From Sphingopyxis sp. (GTDB taxonomy: Bacteria > Pseudomonadota > Alphaproteobacteria > Sphingomonadales > Sphingomonadaceae), in assembly GCA_026125835.1 (NCBI GenBank), contig JAHCKJ010000145.1:1-5824 (forward strand): a stretch of 5,824 nucleotides of DNA, given 5' to 3'. A model generated the notes under the pieces. It was not told the origin of the DNA and did no database searches. It saw nothing but the letters and a program-made list of their open reading frames with translations. Positions 1 through 5,824 of the stretch are shown piece after piece. Numbering within the stretch: position 1 is the stretch's first letter; each line of letters begins with the position of its first letter. Both the position numbers and the translations under genes were made by a program.

Positions 1-1106
1 ACGACCTCGATCGTCTTGCCCGACATGCTGCGGACGACGTCGCCGGGGCGCTGGGCATTGCCGTCGGGCATGTTTTCGGCAAGCGCCGCGACCGCGACGA
101 CATGCACCGGCGCACGCGATTTGGCGAGCGACAGCGCCGCGCCCATGACCGATGCCGCGCCCGACATGTCGCCTTTCATATTGCCCATGCCCGCCGAGGG
201 CTTGATCGAAATGCCGCCGCTGTCAAAGGTGATGCCCTTGCCCACCAGCGCCAGCGGGGCGTCGGGCGCACCGCTGCCGCGATAGCGCACCAGCATCATG
301 CGCGATCCGCGCGGGCTGCCCTGACCGACGCCGACGATGCTGCCCATGCCCAGCCGCCGCATCGCCGCTTCGTCGAGCACCTCGATGCTCACGCCCGCGA
401 CACCGGCAAAAGCCTTGCGGACTTCGGCGACAAAGCTTTCGGGATAGATGACATTGGCGGGCTCGTTCGCCAGGTCGCGCGACAGGCGAACCCCGTCGGC
501 GAGCGGTTTGCCGCGGCCCGCAAAAGCGGCCTCGGCGGCCGCCGGGTTGGCGGCAAGAATGGTGACCGCGCCGGTCGGCGGGGTTTTCTTGCCCACCGTC
601 TGGTACCGGTCGAAGCGATACTGGCCGAGCGCGAAGCCGTAGGCGACGTCGGCGGCCGAGGCATCGTTCGACGCCCCGGCGATGGTCACCGGATGGGCTT
701 CGCTTTTCAGTTCCTGCGCCGCCTTGCCGCCGGCTTCGGCGAGTGCGAGCGCAGTCGGCGCCGTGCCGGTGCCGACAAGCAGGATGCGCGAAAAGGCGCC
801 GATGCCGCGCAGCGACAGCGTCGATCCCGCCTTGCCGTCGAACGATGCCGATGCGATCGCCGCGCTTGCCGCCTGCCGTTCCGCGGCGCCCAGCGGAATG
901 CCGCCCGGCTCCGGCAAATTGGCGTCGGCCATCAGGACGACGAGCGCGCCGCCCGCAGATGCGGTGGCGGCAAAGCCGATCGGCCGCTCGGCACTGTTCG
1001 GAACGGTGACGGGGGCAATGCCCGAACCCGTCACATTTTGCGCGATGGCGGGCGAGGCGAGCGTGAACGTCAGGCAGGCGGCGAGAAGCAGGCTTTTGCG
1101 ATACAT
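1..1106 (-). CDS. Exported M17 leucyl aminopeptidase family protein (C-terminus outside window)
   Basis: This is a metalloaminopeptidase of family M17 (PepA-like), which removes N-terminal residues such as leucine from peptides using two divalent metal ions. The 368 complete codons seen begin with a signal peptide (residues 1-22, ending AIA before Q23). A poorly conserved N-terminal domain follows to about residue 175, and then the catalytic domain. Metal and catalytic residues are visible in GKGITFDSGG (K290, D295), SIKP (K302) and KGDMSG (D313). These sit at a constant offset of 20 from K270, D275, K282 and D293 of E. coli PepA. By that offset the remaining ligands, in NTDAEGR, should start at residue 370, just past the window edge. 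E. coli PepA has 503 residues, so roughly a quarter of this protein is missing. The start at 1106 is supported by GGGGA six bases upstream and by the signal peptide. The gene is divergent from the acylase. The export signal is the unusual point, since classical PepA is cytosolic. Family call is sure; substrate preference is unknown. Confidence 0.95.
   Translation of the reverse strand, partial: MYRKSLLLAACLTFTLASPAIAQNVTGSGIAPVTVPNSAERPIGFAATASAGGALVVLMADANLPEPGGIPLGAAERQAASAAIASASFDGKAGSTLSLRGIGAFSRILLVGTGTAPTALALAEAGGKAAQELKSEAHPVTIAGASNDASAADVAYGFALGQYRFDRYQTVGKKTPPTGAVTILAANPAAAEAAFAGRGKPLADGVRLSRDLANEPANVIYPESFVAEVRKAFAGVAGVSIEVLDEAAMRRLGMGSIVGVGQGSPRGSRMMLVRYRGSGAPDAPLALVGKGITFDSGGISIKPSAGMGNMKGDMSGAASVMGAALSLAKSRAPVHVVAVAALAENMPDGNAQRPGDVVRSMSGKTIEV
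1041..1106 (-). other. Signal peptide of the M17 aminopeptidase
   Basis: Residues 1-22 show a basic n-region (MYRK), a hydrophobic core (SLLLAACLTFTLA) and a type I signal peptidase site, SPAIA before Q23. This predicts Sec export to the periplasm with cleavage after A22. A lipobox-like LAAC occurs at residues 8-11, but its cysteine is too close to the N-terminus for a normal lipoprotein signal. Confidence 0.8.
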
Positions 1107-1112
1107 GAAAAA

Positions 1113-1117
1113 TCCCC
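1113..1117 (-). promoter_or_regulatory. Ribosome binding site of the M17 aminopeptidase
   Basis: On the minus strand GGGGA lies six bases before the ATG at 1106. It is a partial match to the anti-Shine-Dalgarno complement at normal spacing, and it supports this start codon. Confidence 0.6.
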
Positions 1118-1135
1118 GGTTGAAACGATTCCGTC

Positions 1136-1163
1136 TTGATAGCGGGCTTGCCCCGGATCGCAA
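1136..1163 (-). promoter_or_regulatory. Weak sigma-70-like promoter candidate for the M17 aminopeptidase
   Basis: Read on the minus strand, TTGCGA (1163-1158) and TATCAA (1141-1136) are separated by 16 bases. Each matches four of six consensus positions. Transcription would begin near 1129, leaving a short leader of about 20 bases before the ATG. The location in the divergent gap is sensible, but the match is weak and alphaproteobacterial promoters often depart from this consensus. Confidence 0.25.
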
Positions 1164-1234
1164 ATTCGGCTCGACGAACGACAGCCGCTTGCCTTCCGAC
1201 GACATGGCGGTCACACAGCCGCCACGCGCGACGC

Positions 1235-1242
1235 GGAAAGGA
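1235..1242 (+). promoter_or_regulatory. Ribosome binding site of the S45 acylase
   Basis: The purine run GGAAAGGA ends six bases before the ATG at 1249. It is the best ribosome binding site near any in-frame start of this reading frame. It therefore selects 1249 over the ATG at 1204 and over starts farther upstream that would overlap the aminopeptidase gene. Confidence 0.75.
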
Positions 1243-1248
1243 CCGGAT

Positions 1249-3405
1249 ATGCTGCGACGGATTGTGCTGGGGTTGCTGGGGCTGATCGTCGTTGCCGCGG
1301 TTTCGCTGGCGCTGTGGGAACCGCTGACCGCCGAAGCGCCCACCGCGCCGGCATATAAACCGCAGGATGTCCGCATCGCGCGCGACAGTTTCGGCGTGCC
1401 GCACATCTTTGGAAAAACCGACGCCGACGTGGCCTATGGCGTCGCCTACGCCCACGCCGAGGATGATTTTGCGACGCTGCAGGAAGTGCTGGCGATGACG
1501 CGCGGGCGCGCCGGGGCGATGCTCGGCGAAGACGGCGCAAAGGTCGACTATGCCGCCGCGCTGCTCGACGTGCGCGCCACGACGGCGCGCGACTGGCCGC
1601 GCCTGCCCGCCGATGTGAGGGCGCTGTTCACCGCTTATGCCGCCGGGCTCAACCATTATGCCGACAAGCATCCCGGCGAGGTGCGCCTGTCGGGCCTGTT
1701 TCCGGTGACCGGCGAGGATGTCGTCGCGGGCTTCGTGCTGCGCTCGCCCTTTTTCTTCGGGCTGGATTCGGTGCTGGGGTCGCTGGTCGAGGGCAAGCCG
1801 GTCGGGCGCGAAGGCGGCCCCGCGCTCGACGCGACGGGCAAGCTGGTCCCGCGCGAACTGACGCCGGTGGGGACCGATCCCGCTGACAACGGATCAAACG
1901 CGATGGCGGTCGCGCCTTCTAGGTCGACCGACGGCGCGACGCGGCTGGTGTCGAACTCGCACCAGCCGTGGACCGGCGGGGTCGCGTGGTACGAACTGGT
2001 CGTTCACAGCGAGGAAGGGTGGGACTTTGCAGGCGCGAACTTCCCGGGCTCGCCCTATCCCTTCCTTGGCCACAACAAATATCTCGGCTGGACCAATACG
2101 GTAAACCGGCCCGACCTGATCGATGTTTACAAGCTCGCCCTCGATGACAGCGGCAAGCAGTACCGCTTCGATGGTGCCTGGCGCCCGCTGGAGGAACGGC
2201 GGATCTGGCTCAAGGTCAAGTTCGGGCCGTTCGTCCTTCCCGTCCCGCGCACCGTGTATCGCTCGGTCCACGGGCCGGTGGTGAAAAATGCCGAAGGTGC
2301 TTTCGCGATCCGTTATGCGGGGATCGACCGGGCCGATATGGTCACCCAATATTACCGGCTGAACAAGGCCAGGGATTTTGCCGAATGGCGCGCCGCAATG
2401 ACAGCGCAGGGCGTGCCCGCGACCAATTTCATTTATGCCGATGCCAAGGGCAATATCGCCCTGTTCTACAATGCGATGTTCCCCGACCGTCCGGCCGGAT
2501 TCAACTGGCGCGCGACATTGCCCGGCGACACATCGGCGGCGCTGTGGACCGGAACCCTGCCGTTCGACCGTGTCCCGGCGCTGGTCAATCCCCGCTCGGG
2601 TTATGTGATGAATGCCAACAATACGCCGTGGGTGGCGGCGGGACCGGGCGACGAACTGGATGCCGCCGCCTTTTCGCCGCTGCTCGGGGTCGAAGACGAT
2701 ATGACCAACCGCGCTGTGCGGCTGATCGAGCTGTTCGAGGCATCGGGCCAGATCGACGAGGCGCGGCTGAAGGCGATCAAATATGACACCGCCTATTCCA
2801 GGACCGGCTATGCGAAGGCGTGGATGGACCGGCTGCTCGCGCTCGATACCAAAGGTGACCCGGCGCTCGCGCAGGCGCAGGATCTGCTCCGCAAATGGGA
2901 CTGGAACCTCGACGGCAAGGGCAAGGGCGATGCGCTGGCGCTCATGGTGCTGCGCCCGGCGAACGGCCGCCACTACCAGCGCCGCGAACCCCCCGATCCG
3001 CGGCAGGTGCTCGGCGAAACGGTTGCCCATTTGCAGGAGCATTTCGGCGGGCTCGACCCGAAGCTTGGCACGGTGCTGCGCCTGCGTCATGGCGAGGGGC
3101 CGTCGCGGATCGACCTGCCGCTCGACGGCGGCAACGACACGGTGCGCGCCTCGACTCTGTGGGACGCGGAGCCCGACGGGCGGCTGAAGGTGCGTCACGG
3201 CGACAGTTTCATCATGTTCGTCACCTGGGACCGGCAGGGACGGGTGCGATCGGAATCGATCCAGCCGTTCGGTGCGGCCACGACGCGCCCGGCAAGCCCG
3301 CACTATAATGACCAGGCACCATTGTTCGTGCGGCACCAGCTGAAACCGGTGCTGTTCGACCCGGTGGCGCTGAAGGCGAGCGGCGCCCGATTCTATCGCC
3401 CTTGA
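1249..3405 (+). CDS. Penicillin acylase family protein (peptidase S45, Ntn-hydrolase)
   Basis: This 718-residue precursor belongs to the S45 N-terminal-nucleophile amidases, which hydrolyse amide bonds in substrates such as beta-lactams, N-acyl-homoserine lactones or acylated peptides. Residues 5-23 are a hydrophobic segment after LRR and act as a signal peptide or membrane anchor. The alpha-chain region begins near residue 39 and has RDSFGVPHIFGKTDAD and YGVAYAHAEDDFATLQE, both typical of the family. Self-cleavage is predicted at G215-S216 in DNGSNAMAV, which would make S216 the beta-chain nucleophile. In beta numbering, H238 (SNSHQPW) is beta-His23 and V285 (TNTVNRPD) is beta-70, a position used for the oxyanion hole in the PvdQ group. 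N457 or N458 (NANNTPW) is the likely oxyanion asparagine. The length is slightly under that of typical AHL acylases of about 760-800 residues. The gene is intact, lies 142 bp from the divergent aminopeptidase and is followed 100 bp later by the M16 peptidase. Family and mechanism are secure; the substrate cannot be read from the sequence. Confidence 0.95.
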   Translation: MLRRIVLGLLGLIVVAAVSLALWEPLTAEAPTAPAYKPQDVRIARDSFGVPHIFGKTDADVAYGVAYAHAEDDFATLQEVLAMTRGRAGAMLGEDGAKVDYAAALLDVRATTARDWPRLPADVRALFTAYAAGLNHYADKHPGEVRLSGLFPVTGEDVVAGFVLRSPFFFGLDSVLGSLVEGKPVGREGGPALDATGKLVPRELTPVGTDPADNGSNAMAVAPSRSTDGATRLVSNSHQPWTGGVAWYELVVHSEEGWDFAGANFPGSPYPFLGHNKYLGWTNTVNRPDLIDVYKLALDDSGKQYRFDGAWRPLEERRIWLKVKFGPFVLPVPRTVYRSVHGPVVKNAEGAFAIRYAGIDRADMVTQYYRLNKARDFAEWRAAMTAQGVPATNFIYADAKGNIALFYNAMFPDRPAGFNWRATLPGDTSAALWTGTLPFDRVPALVNPRSGYVMNANNTPWVAAGPGDELDAAAFSPLLGVEDDMTNRAVRLIELFEASGQIDEARLKAIKYDTAYSRTGYAKAWMDRLLALDTKGDPALAQAQDLLRKWDWNLDGKGKGDALALMVLRPANGRHYQRREPPDPRQVLGETVAHLQEHFGGLDPKLGTVLRLRHGEGPSRIDLPLDGGNDTVRASTLWDAEPDGRLKVRHGDSFIMFVTWDRQGRVRSESIQPFGAATTRPASPHYNDQAPLFVRHQLKPVLFDPVALKASGARFYRP
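1891..1896 (+). other. Autoproteolytic alpha/beta junction of the S45 acylase (G215-S216)
   Basis: The codons GGA-TCA encode the Gly-Ser pair at which S45 precursors cut themselves. S216 would become the free N-terminal serine of the beta chain. Support comes from the motif NGSNA and from H238 falling exactly at beta position 23, as in known penicillin and AHL acylases. A short spacer peptide just before the site may also be removed, as in relatives. Confidence 0.85.
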
Positions 3406-3430
3406 AAGCTGCGGGCGACTGTCCTAAACC
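3402..3430 (+). promoter_or_regulatory. Weak promoter candidate for the M16 peptidase
   Basis: TTGAAA (3402-3407) matches five of six positions of a -35 box and overlaps the acylase stop codon. At 17-base spacing, TAAACC (3425-3430) matches only three of six of a -10 box. If real, it would give a leader of about 70 bases containing both inverted repeats before the M16 start. Read-through from the acylase is an equally good explanation for expression. Confidence 0.2.
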
Positions 3431-3439
3431 GTTGATACA

Positions 3440-3453
3440 GTGCCGTCCGGCAC
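3440..3453. repeat. Small perfect inverted repeat (5-bp stem, 4-base loop)
   Basis: GTGCC and GGCAC flank the loop GTCC. It could form a short GC-rich hairpin in RNA from the gap between acylase and M16 peptidase. No T-run follows, so it does not look like an intrinsic terminator. It may be chance in GC-rich DNA. Confidence 0.4.
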
Positions 3454-3462
3454 GTGGTCGCG

Positions 3463-3484
3463 CGCAGGTGGAATGACGCCTGCG
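3463..3484. repeat. Inverted repeat upstream of the M16 peptidase (6-bp stem, 10-base loop)
   Basis: CGCAGG (3463-3468) pairs perfectly with CCTGCG (3479-3484), and a flanking G-U pair could lengthen the stem to seven. It ends 11 bases before the M16 ribosome binding site. It has no T-run and so is not a terminator; a leader structure or operator is possible but unproven. Confidence 0.35.
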
Positions 3485-3495
3485 TCCGTAATCCA

Positions 3496-3500
3496 AGAGG
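3496..3500 (+). promoter_or_regulatory. Ribosome binding site of the M16 peptidase
   Basis: AGAGG lies five bases before the ATG at 3506. A second ATG at 3501 abuts it directly but is in another frame and too close to serve as a start. The site supports 3506, which also begins a well-formed signal peptide. Confidence 0.75.
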
Positions 3501-3505
3501 ATGCC

Positions 3506-3580
3506 ATGCCCCGTTTCCATCGTCTCGCCCTTGCCCTGGCGGCCACCACGTCGCTGGTCGCCGCCGCCCCCGCCATTGCC
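3506..3580 (+). other. Signal peptide of the M16 peptidase
   Basis: Residues 1-25 comprise a basic start (MPRFHR), an alanine/leucine-rich hydrophobic core and a type I signal peptidase site APAIA before Q26. The predicted mature protein starts with an alanine/proline-rich tail before the first M16 domain. The AIA-Q end is the same as in the aminopeptidase. Confidence 0.85.
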
Positions 3581-5824
3581 CAGAGCAAGGCCGCCGCTCC
3601 GGCGCCGATTGCCGAGCTGGTAAAGGCGGTCGATATTCCGCACGAAGCGTTCACGCTCGACAACGGCCTGCGGGTGATCGTCCACGAGGACCGCAAGGCG
3701 CCGGTCGTTGCGGTATCGGTATGGTATCGCGTCGGATCGAAGCACGAGCCGAAGGGCAAGACCGGTTTTGCCCATTTGTTTGAACATTTGATGTTCAACG
3801 GGTCGGAAAACGCCCCCGACGATTTTTTCGAGCCACTGCAACAGGTCGGCGCGACCGATTTCAACGGCACGACCAATGTGGACCGCACCAATTATTTCGA
3901 AACGGTTCCGACCGGGGCGCTCGATCTCGCGCTGTTCCTCGAAAGCGACCGCATGGGGCATCTGCTCGGCGCGGTGACGCAGGAAAAGCTCGATAACCAG
4001 CGCGGCGTTGTCCAGAATGAAAAGCGCCAGGGCGACAATAATCCCTTTGGCCTGCTGCGGTACGAGATTTTCGAAAATCTGTTTCCCAAAGGGCATCCCT
4101 ATCACCACAGCACCATCGGCTCGATGGCCGACCTCGACGCGGCGAGCCTCGACGATGTGAAAAAATGGTTCACCGACAATTACGGGCCGAACAATGCCGT
4201 GTTGGTGCTGGCCGGCGACATCGATGTCGCAACGGCGAAGGCCAAGGTGCAGCACTGGTTCGGCGACATCCCGCGCGGCGCCGATGTCAAGGCGCCCGCG
4301 ACGTCGGTCCCGACCCTGCCCGCGCCGCTGGCGAAAGAGGTCAAGGATCTGATCCCGACCCCGCGCGTCTATCGCATGTGGGCGATTCCCGGCCTGAACG
4401 ACCCCGAAGCGGTGCCGCTGCAAATGGCGACCGCGGTGCTGGGCGGGCTGTCGTCGTCGCGGCTCGACAATGCGATGGTGCGCACCGATCCGGTGGCGGT
4501 CAGCGTCGGCGCCTTTGCGCAGAGCTTTGAAGATGCCGGTCTGCTGATCGTGCAAGCCGACGTAAAGCCCGGCACGGATGTCGATACGGTTGGCAAAAAG
4601 CTGGACGCGGAAATCGCAAAATTTCTGGCGAGCGGCCCGACCGCCGACGAGTTGCAACGCGCGGCCGCGAGTTATCTGGGCGGCACCATTTCGGGTCTTG
4701 AATCGGTCGGCGGCTTTGGCGGCAAGGCGGTGACGCTGGCCGAGGGGGCGCTCTATTCGAACGATCCCGCCTATTACAAGGTCGAACTCGACCGCATGGC
4801 AAAGGCGACCCCCGAACAGGTCGCCGCGGCGGCGCGCAAATGGATGTCGCGCCCGGCCTTCTCGCTGACCTACACCCCCGGTGAACGCACCGAAGGCGGC
4901 GAGAACCGCGGCGGCGCGGTGACGGCGGACAAGGTTACGCACGCGGTCGCGCCCGATCGTTACTGGAATCCCGATCTGGGCGATATCGGCCCCGACACCG
5001 GAATCGGCCACGCCACGTCGATCGCCGACCGTTCGCAATGGCCGGCGGTTGCCGACCTGACGGCGCTCGAATTTCCCGACATCGAACGCACCCGGCTGAA
5101 GAACGGGATCGAGGTCGTCTTCGCGCGGCGCACGGCGGTGCCGACGGTCAATGTCGCGGTCAGCTTCGACGCGGGCTACGCCGCCGATCCGCACAATGCG
5201 CTGGGCACCCAGTCGCTGATGCTCAACCTGATGAACGAGGGGACAAAAAACCTCAACTCGATTGCTTTTGCCGAGGCAAAGGAACGGCTGGGCGCACAGA
5301 TCAGCGGCTCCGCGAACGCCGACGAAACCGTGTTCAGCCTGTTTGCGCTCAAGCCCAATTTGGGCGCGTCACTGTCGCTGCTCGCCGATTATATCCGCAA
5401 CCCCGCCTTTGACGCGAAGGAACTCGAACGGGTGCGCGCGCAGCAGCTCAACCGTCTGAAGGCCGAGATGAACAATCCGAACGCGATCGCATCGCGCCTC
5501 ATGGCGCCGATGCTTTATGGCACCGACCACCCCTATGGCATTCCGCCGTCGGGGCTGGGCGATGCCAAGGCGGTCGAGGCGGCGACGCGCGACCAGCTCG
5601 CGGCCTTCCACGCGACATGGATTCGTCCCGACAACGCCCGAATCTTCGTCGTCGGCGACACGACGCTGGCAGAGGTGAAGAAACAGCTCGATGCCAGCCT
5701 GGGCGCGTGGAAGGCGCCTGCGACGGCGAAGCCGGTCAAGAATTTCGACATCGCGATTCCGGCCCCCAAGCCGCGCATCCTGCTGTTCGACCGGCCCAAA
5801 TCGCCGCAGTCGGTGATTCTGGCG
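3506..5824 (+). CDS. Exported M16 family zinc peptidase, two-domain (C-terminus outside window)
   Basis: This is an M16 (pitrilysin / processing-peptidase-like) metallopeptidase, a clan that encloses peptides between two related halves and cuts them with one zinc ion. The 773 residues seen start with a signal peptide (1-25, ending PAIA before Q26), so a periplasmic location is expected. Half one begins near LDNGLRVIV (51-59). It has the inverse zinc motif HLFEH (H90, E93, H94) and the distal ligand E172 in VVQNEKRQ. Its second subdomain includes WFTDNYGPNNAVLVLAGD (221-238). After a polar Gly-rich linker (about 459-525), half two repeats the fold from LKNGIEVVFA (531-540). There the zinc-motif positions are S570, L573 and N574, so it should be catalytically inert. 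FHATWIRPDNARIFVVGD near residue 700 repeats the subdomain seen in half one. Relatives of this layout usually have about 900-960 residues, so some 150-190 are missing. It lies 100 bp after the acylase on the same strand, and co-transcription is possible. The peptide substrate is unknown. Confidence 0.95.
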   Translation, partial: MPRFHRLALALAATTSLVAAAPAIAQSKAAAPAPIAELVKAVDIPHEAFTLDNGLRVIVHEDRKAPVVAVSVWYRVGSKHEPKGKTGFAHLFEHLMFNGSENAPDDFFEPLQQVGATDFNGTTNVDRTNYFETVPTGALDLALFLESDRMGHLLGAVTQEKLDNQRGVVQNEKRQGDNNPFGLLRYEIFENLFPKGHPYHHSTIGSMADLDAASLDDVKKWFTDNYGPNNAVLVLAGDIDVATAKAKVQHWFGDIPRGADVKAPATSVPTLPAPLAKEVKDLIPTPRVYRMWAIPGLNDPEAVPLQMATAVLGGLSSSRLDNAMVRTDPVAVSVGAFAQSFEDAGLLIVQADVKPGTDVDTVGKKLDAEIAKFLASGPTADELQRAAASYLGGTISGLESVGGFGGKAVTLAEGALYSNDPAYYKVELDRMAKATPEQVAAAARKWMSRPAFSLTYTPGERTEGGENRGGAVTADKVTHAVAPDRYWNPDLGDIGPDTGIGHATSIADRSQWPAVADLTALEFPDIERTRLKNGIEVVFARRTAVPTVNVAVSFDAGYAADPHNALGTQSLMLNLMNEGTKNLNSIAFAEAKERLGAQISGSANADETVFSLFALKPNLGASLSLLADYIRNPAFDAKELERVRAQQLNRLKAEMNNPNAIASRLMAPMLYGTDHPYGIPPSGLGDAKAVEAATRDQLAAFHATWIRPDNARIFVVGDTTLAEVKKQLDASLGAWKAPATAKPVKNFDIAIPAPKPRILLFDRPKSPQSVILA

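Larger units (their letters stand above)
1107..1248. other. Divergent intergenic region between aminopeptidase and acylase
   Basis: This 142-bp stretch must hold control signals for both genes unless either is read from farther away. It contains the two ribosome binding sites and the weak minus-strand promoter candidate listed separately. I found no convincing plus-strand promoter for the acylase and no clear palindromic operator. An ATG at 1204 is in frame with the acylase but has no Shine-Dalgarno sequence in front of it. Confidence 0.6.

Noticed and set aside
1074..1085. Lipobox-like LAAC at residues 8-11 of the aminopeptidase.
   Set aside because: The hydrophobic stretch before the cysteine is too short for a lipoprotein signal, while a good type I signal peptidase site follows at residue 22.
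102..1139. A 345-codon plus-strand frame opposite the aminopeptidase.
   Set aside because: Antisense shadow with an Arg/Ala/His-rich composition. The minus strand carries unmistakable M17 motifs here.
682..1248. An N-terminal extension of the acylase frame back to an ATG at 682.
   Set aside because: It would overlap the aminopeptidase gene by over 400 bases, and the extra residues match no S45 feature. The ribosome binding site and hydrophobic N-terminus point to 1249.
223..1671. A 482-codon minus-strand frame spanning the aminopeptidase start, the intergenic region and the acylase start.
   Set aside because: It is in a different frame from the real M17 gene and crosses both genes and their control region. 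Its translation shows no family motif.
1894..3336. A 480-codon open frame on the minus strand opposite the acylase.
   Set aside because: Antisense shadow of the S45 gene. Its translation is low-complexity and Arg-rich, with no domain or credible ribosome binding site.
3440..3484. Rho-independent terminator for the acylase.
   Set aside because: Neither inverted repeat is followed by a run of T residues, and the stems are only five to seven pairs long.
3221..5194. A 657-codon open frame on the minus strand opposite the M16 gene.
   Set aside because: It lies antisense to a gene with clear M16 motifs, and its translation is Arg/His/Gly-rich with no recognisable domain. Strong G/C third-position bias leaves antisense frames open in such genomes.

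Overview
The window is a high-GC stretch with strong G/C preference at third codon positions. It holds three long protein-coding genes, two of them cut by the window ends. Codon use and the gene families suggest an alphaproteobacterium, probably of the Sphingomonadales (Sphingopyxis or Novosphingobium-like). That assignment is an inference from style and gene content; no rRNA or other marker gene is present.

Layout: (1) 1-1106, minus strand: the N-terminal 368 codons of an M17 leucyl aminopeptidase with a signal peptide. The window ends one codon before the expected NTDAEGR metal-binding motif. (2) 1107-1248: a 142-bp divergent intergenic region with a ribosome binding site at each end and one weak promoter candidate for the aminopeptidase. 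(3) 1249-3405, plus strand: a complete 718-residue penicillin-acylase-family (S45, Ntn-hydrolase) enzyme with an N-terminal hydrophobic segment, a Gly-Ser self-cleavage site and the beta-His23 landmark. (4) 3406-3505: a 100-bp gap with two small inverted repeats, a weak promoter candidate and a clear ribosome binding site. (5) 3506-5824, plus strand: the first 773 residues of a two-domain M16 zinc peptidase with a signal peptide; the N-terminal half has the HxxEH zinc site and the C-terminal half lacks it.

All three products carry an export or membrane signal at the N-terminus and all cleave amide or peptide bonds. A reasonable inference is that this is a set of periplasmic or envelope hydrolases that break down peptides and N-acyl compounds. 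No pathway link between them can be proved from the sequence.

I found no CRISPR array, mobile element, tRNA, rRNA, toxin-antitoxin pair or phage gene. The long antisense reading frames are best explained by GC-rich codon bias. I do not see a previously undescribed system here; the findings below are modest leads.
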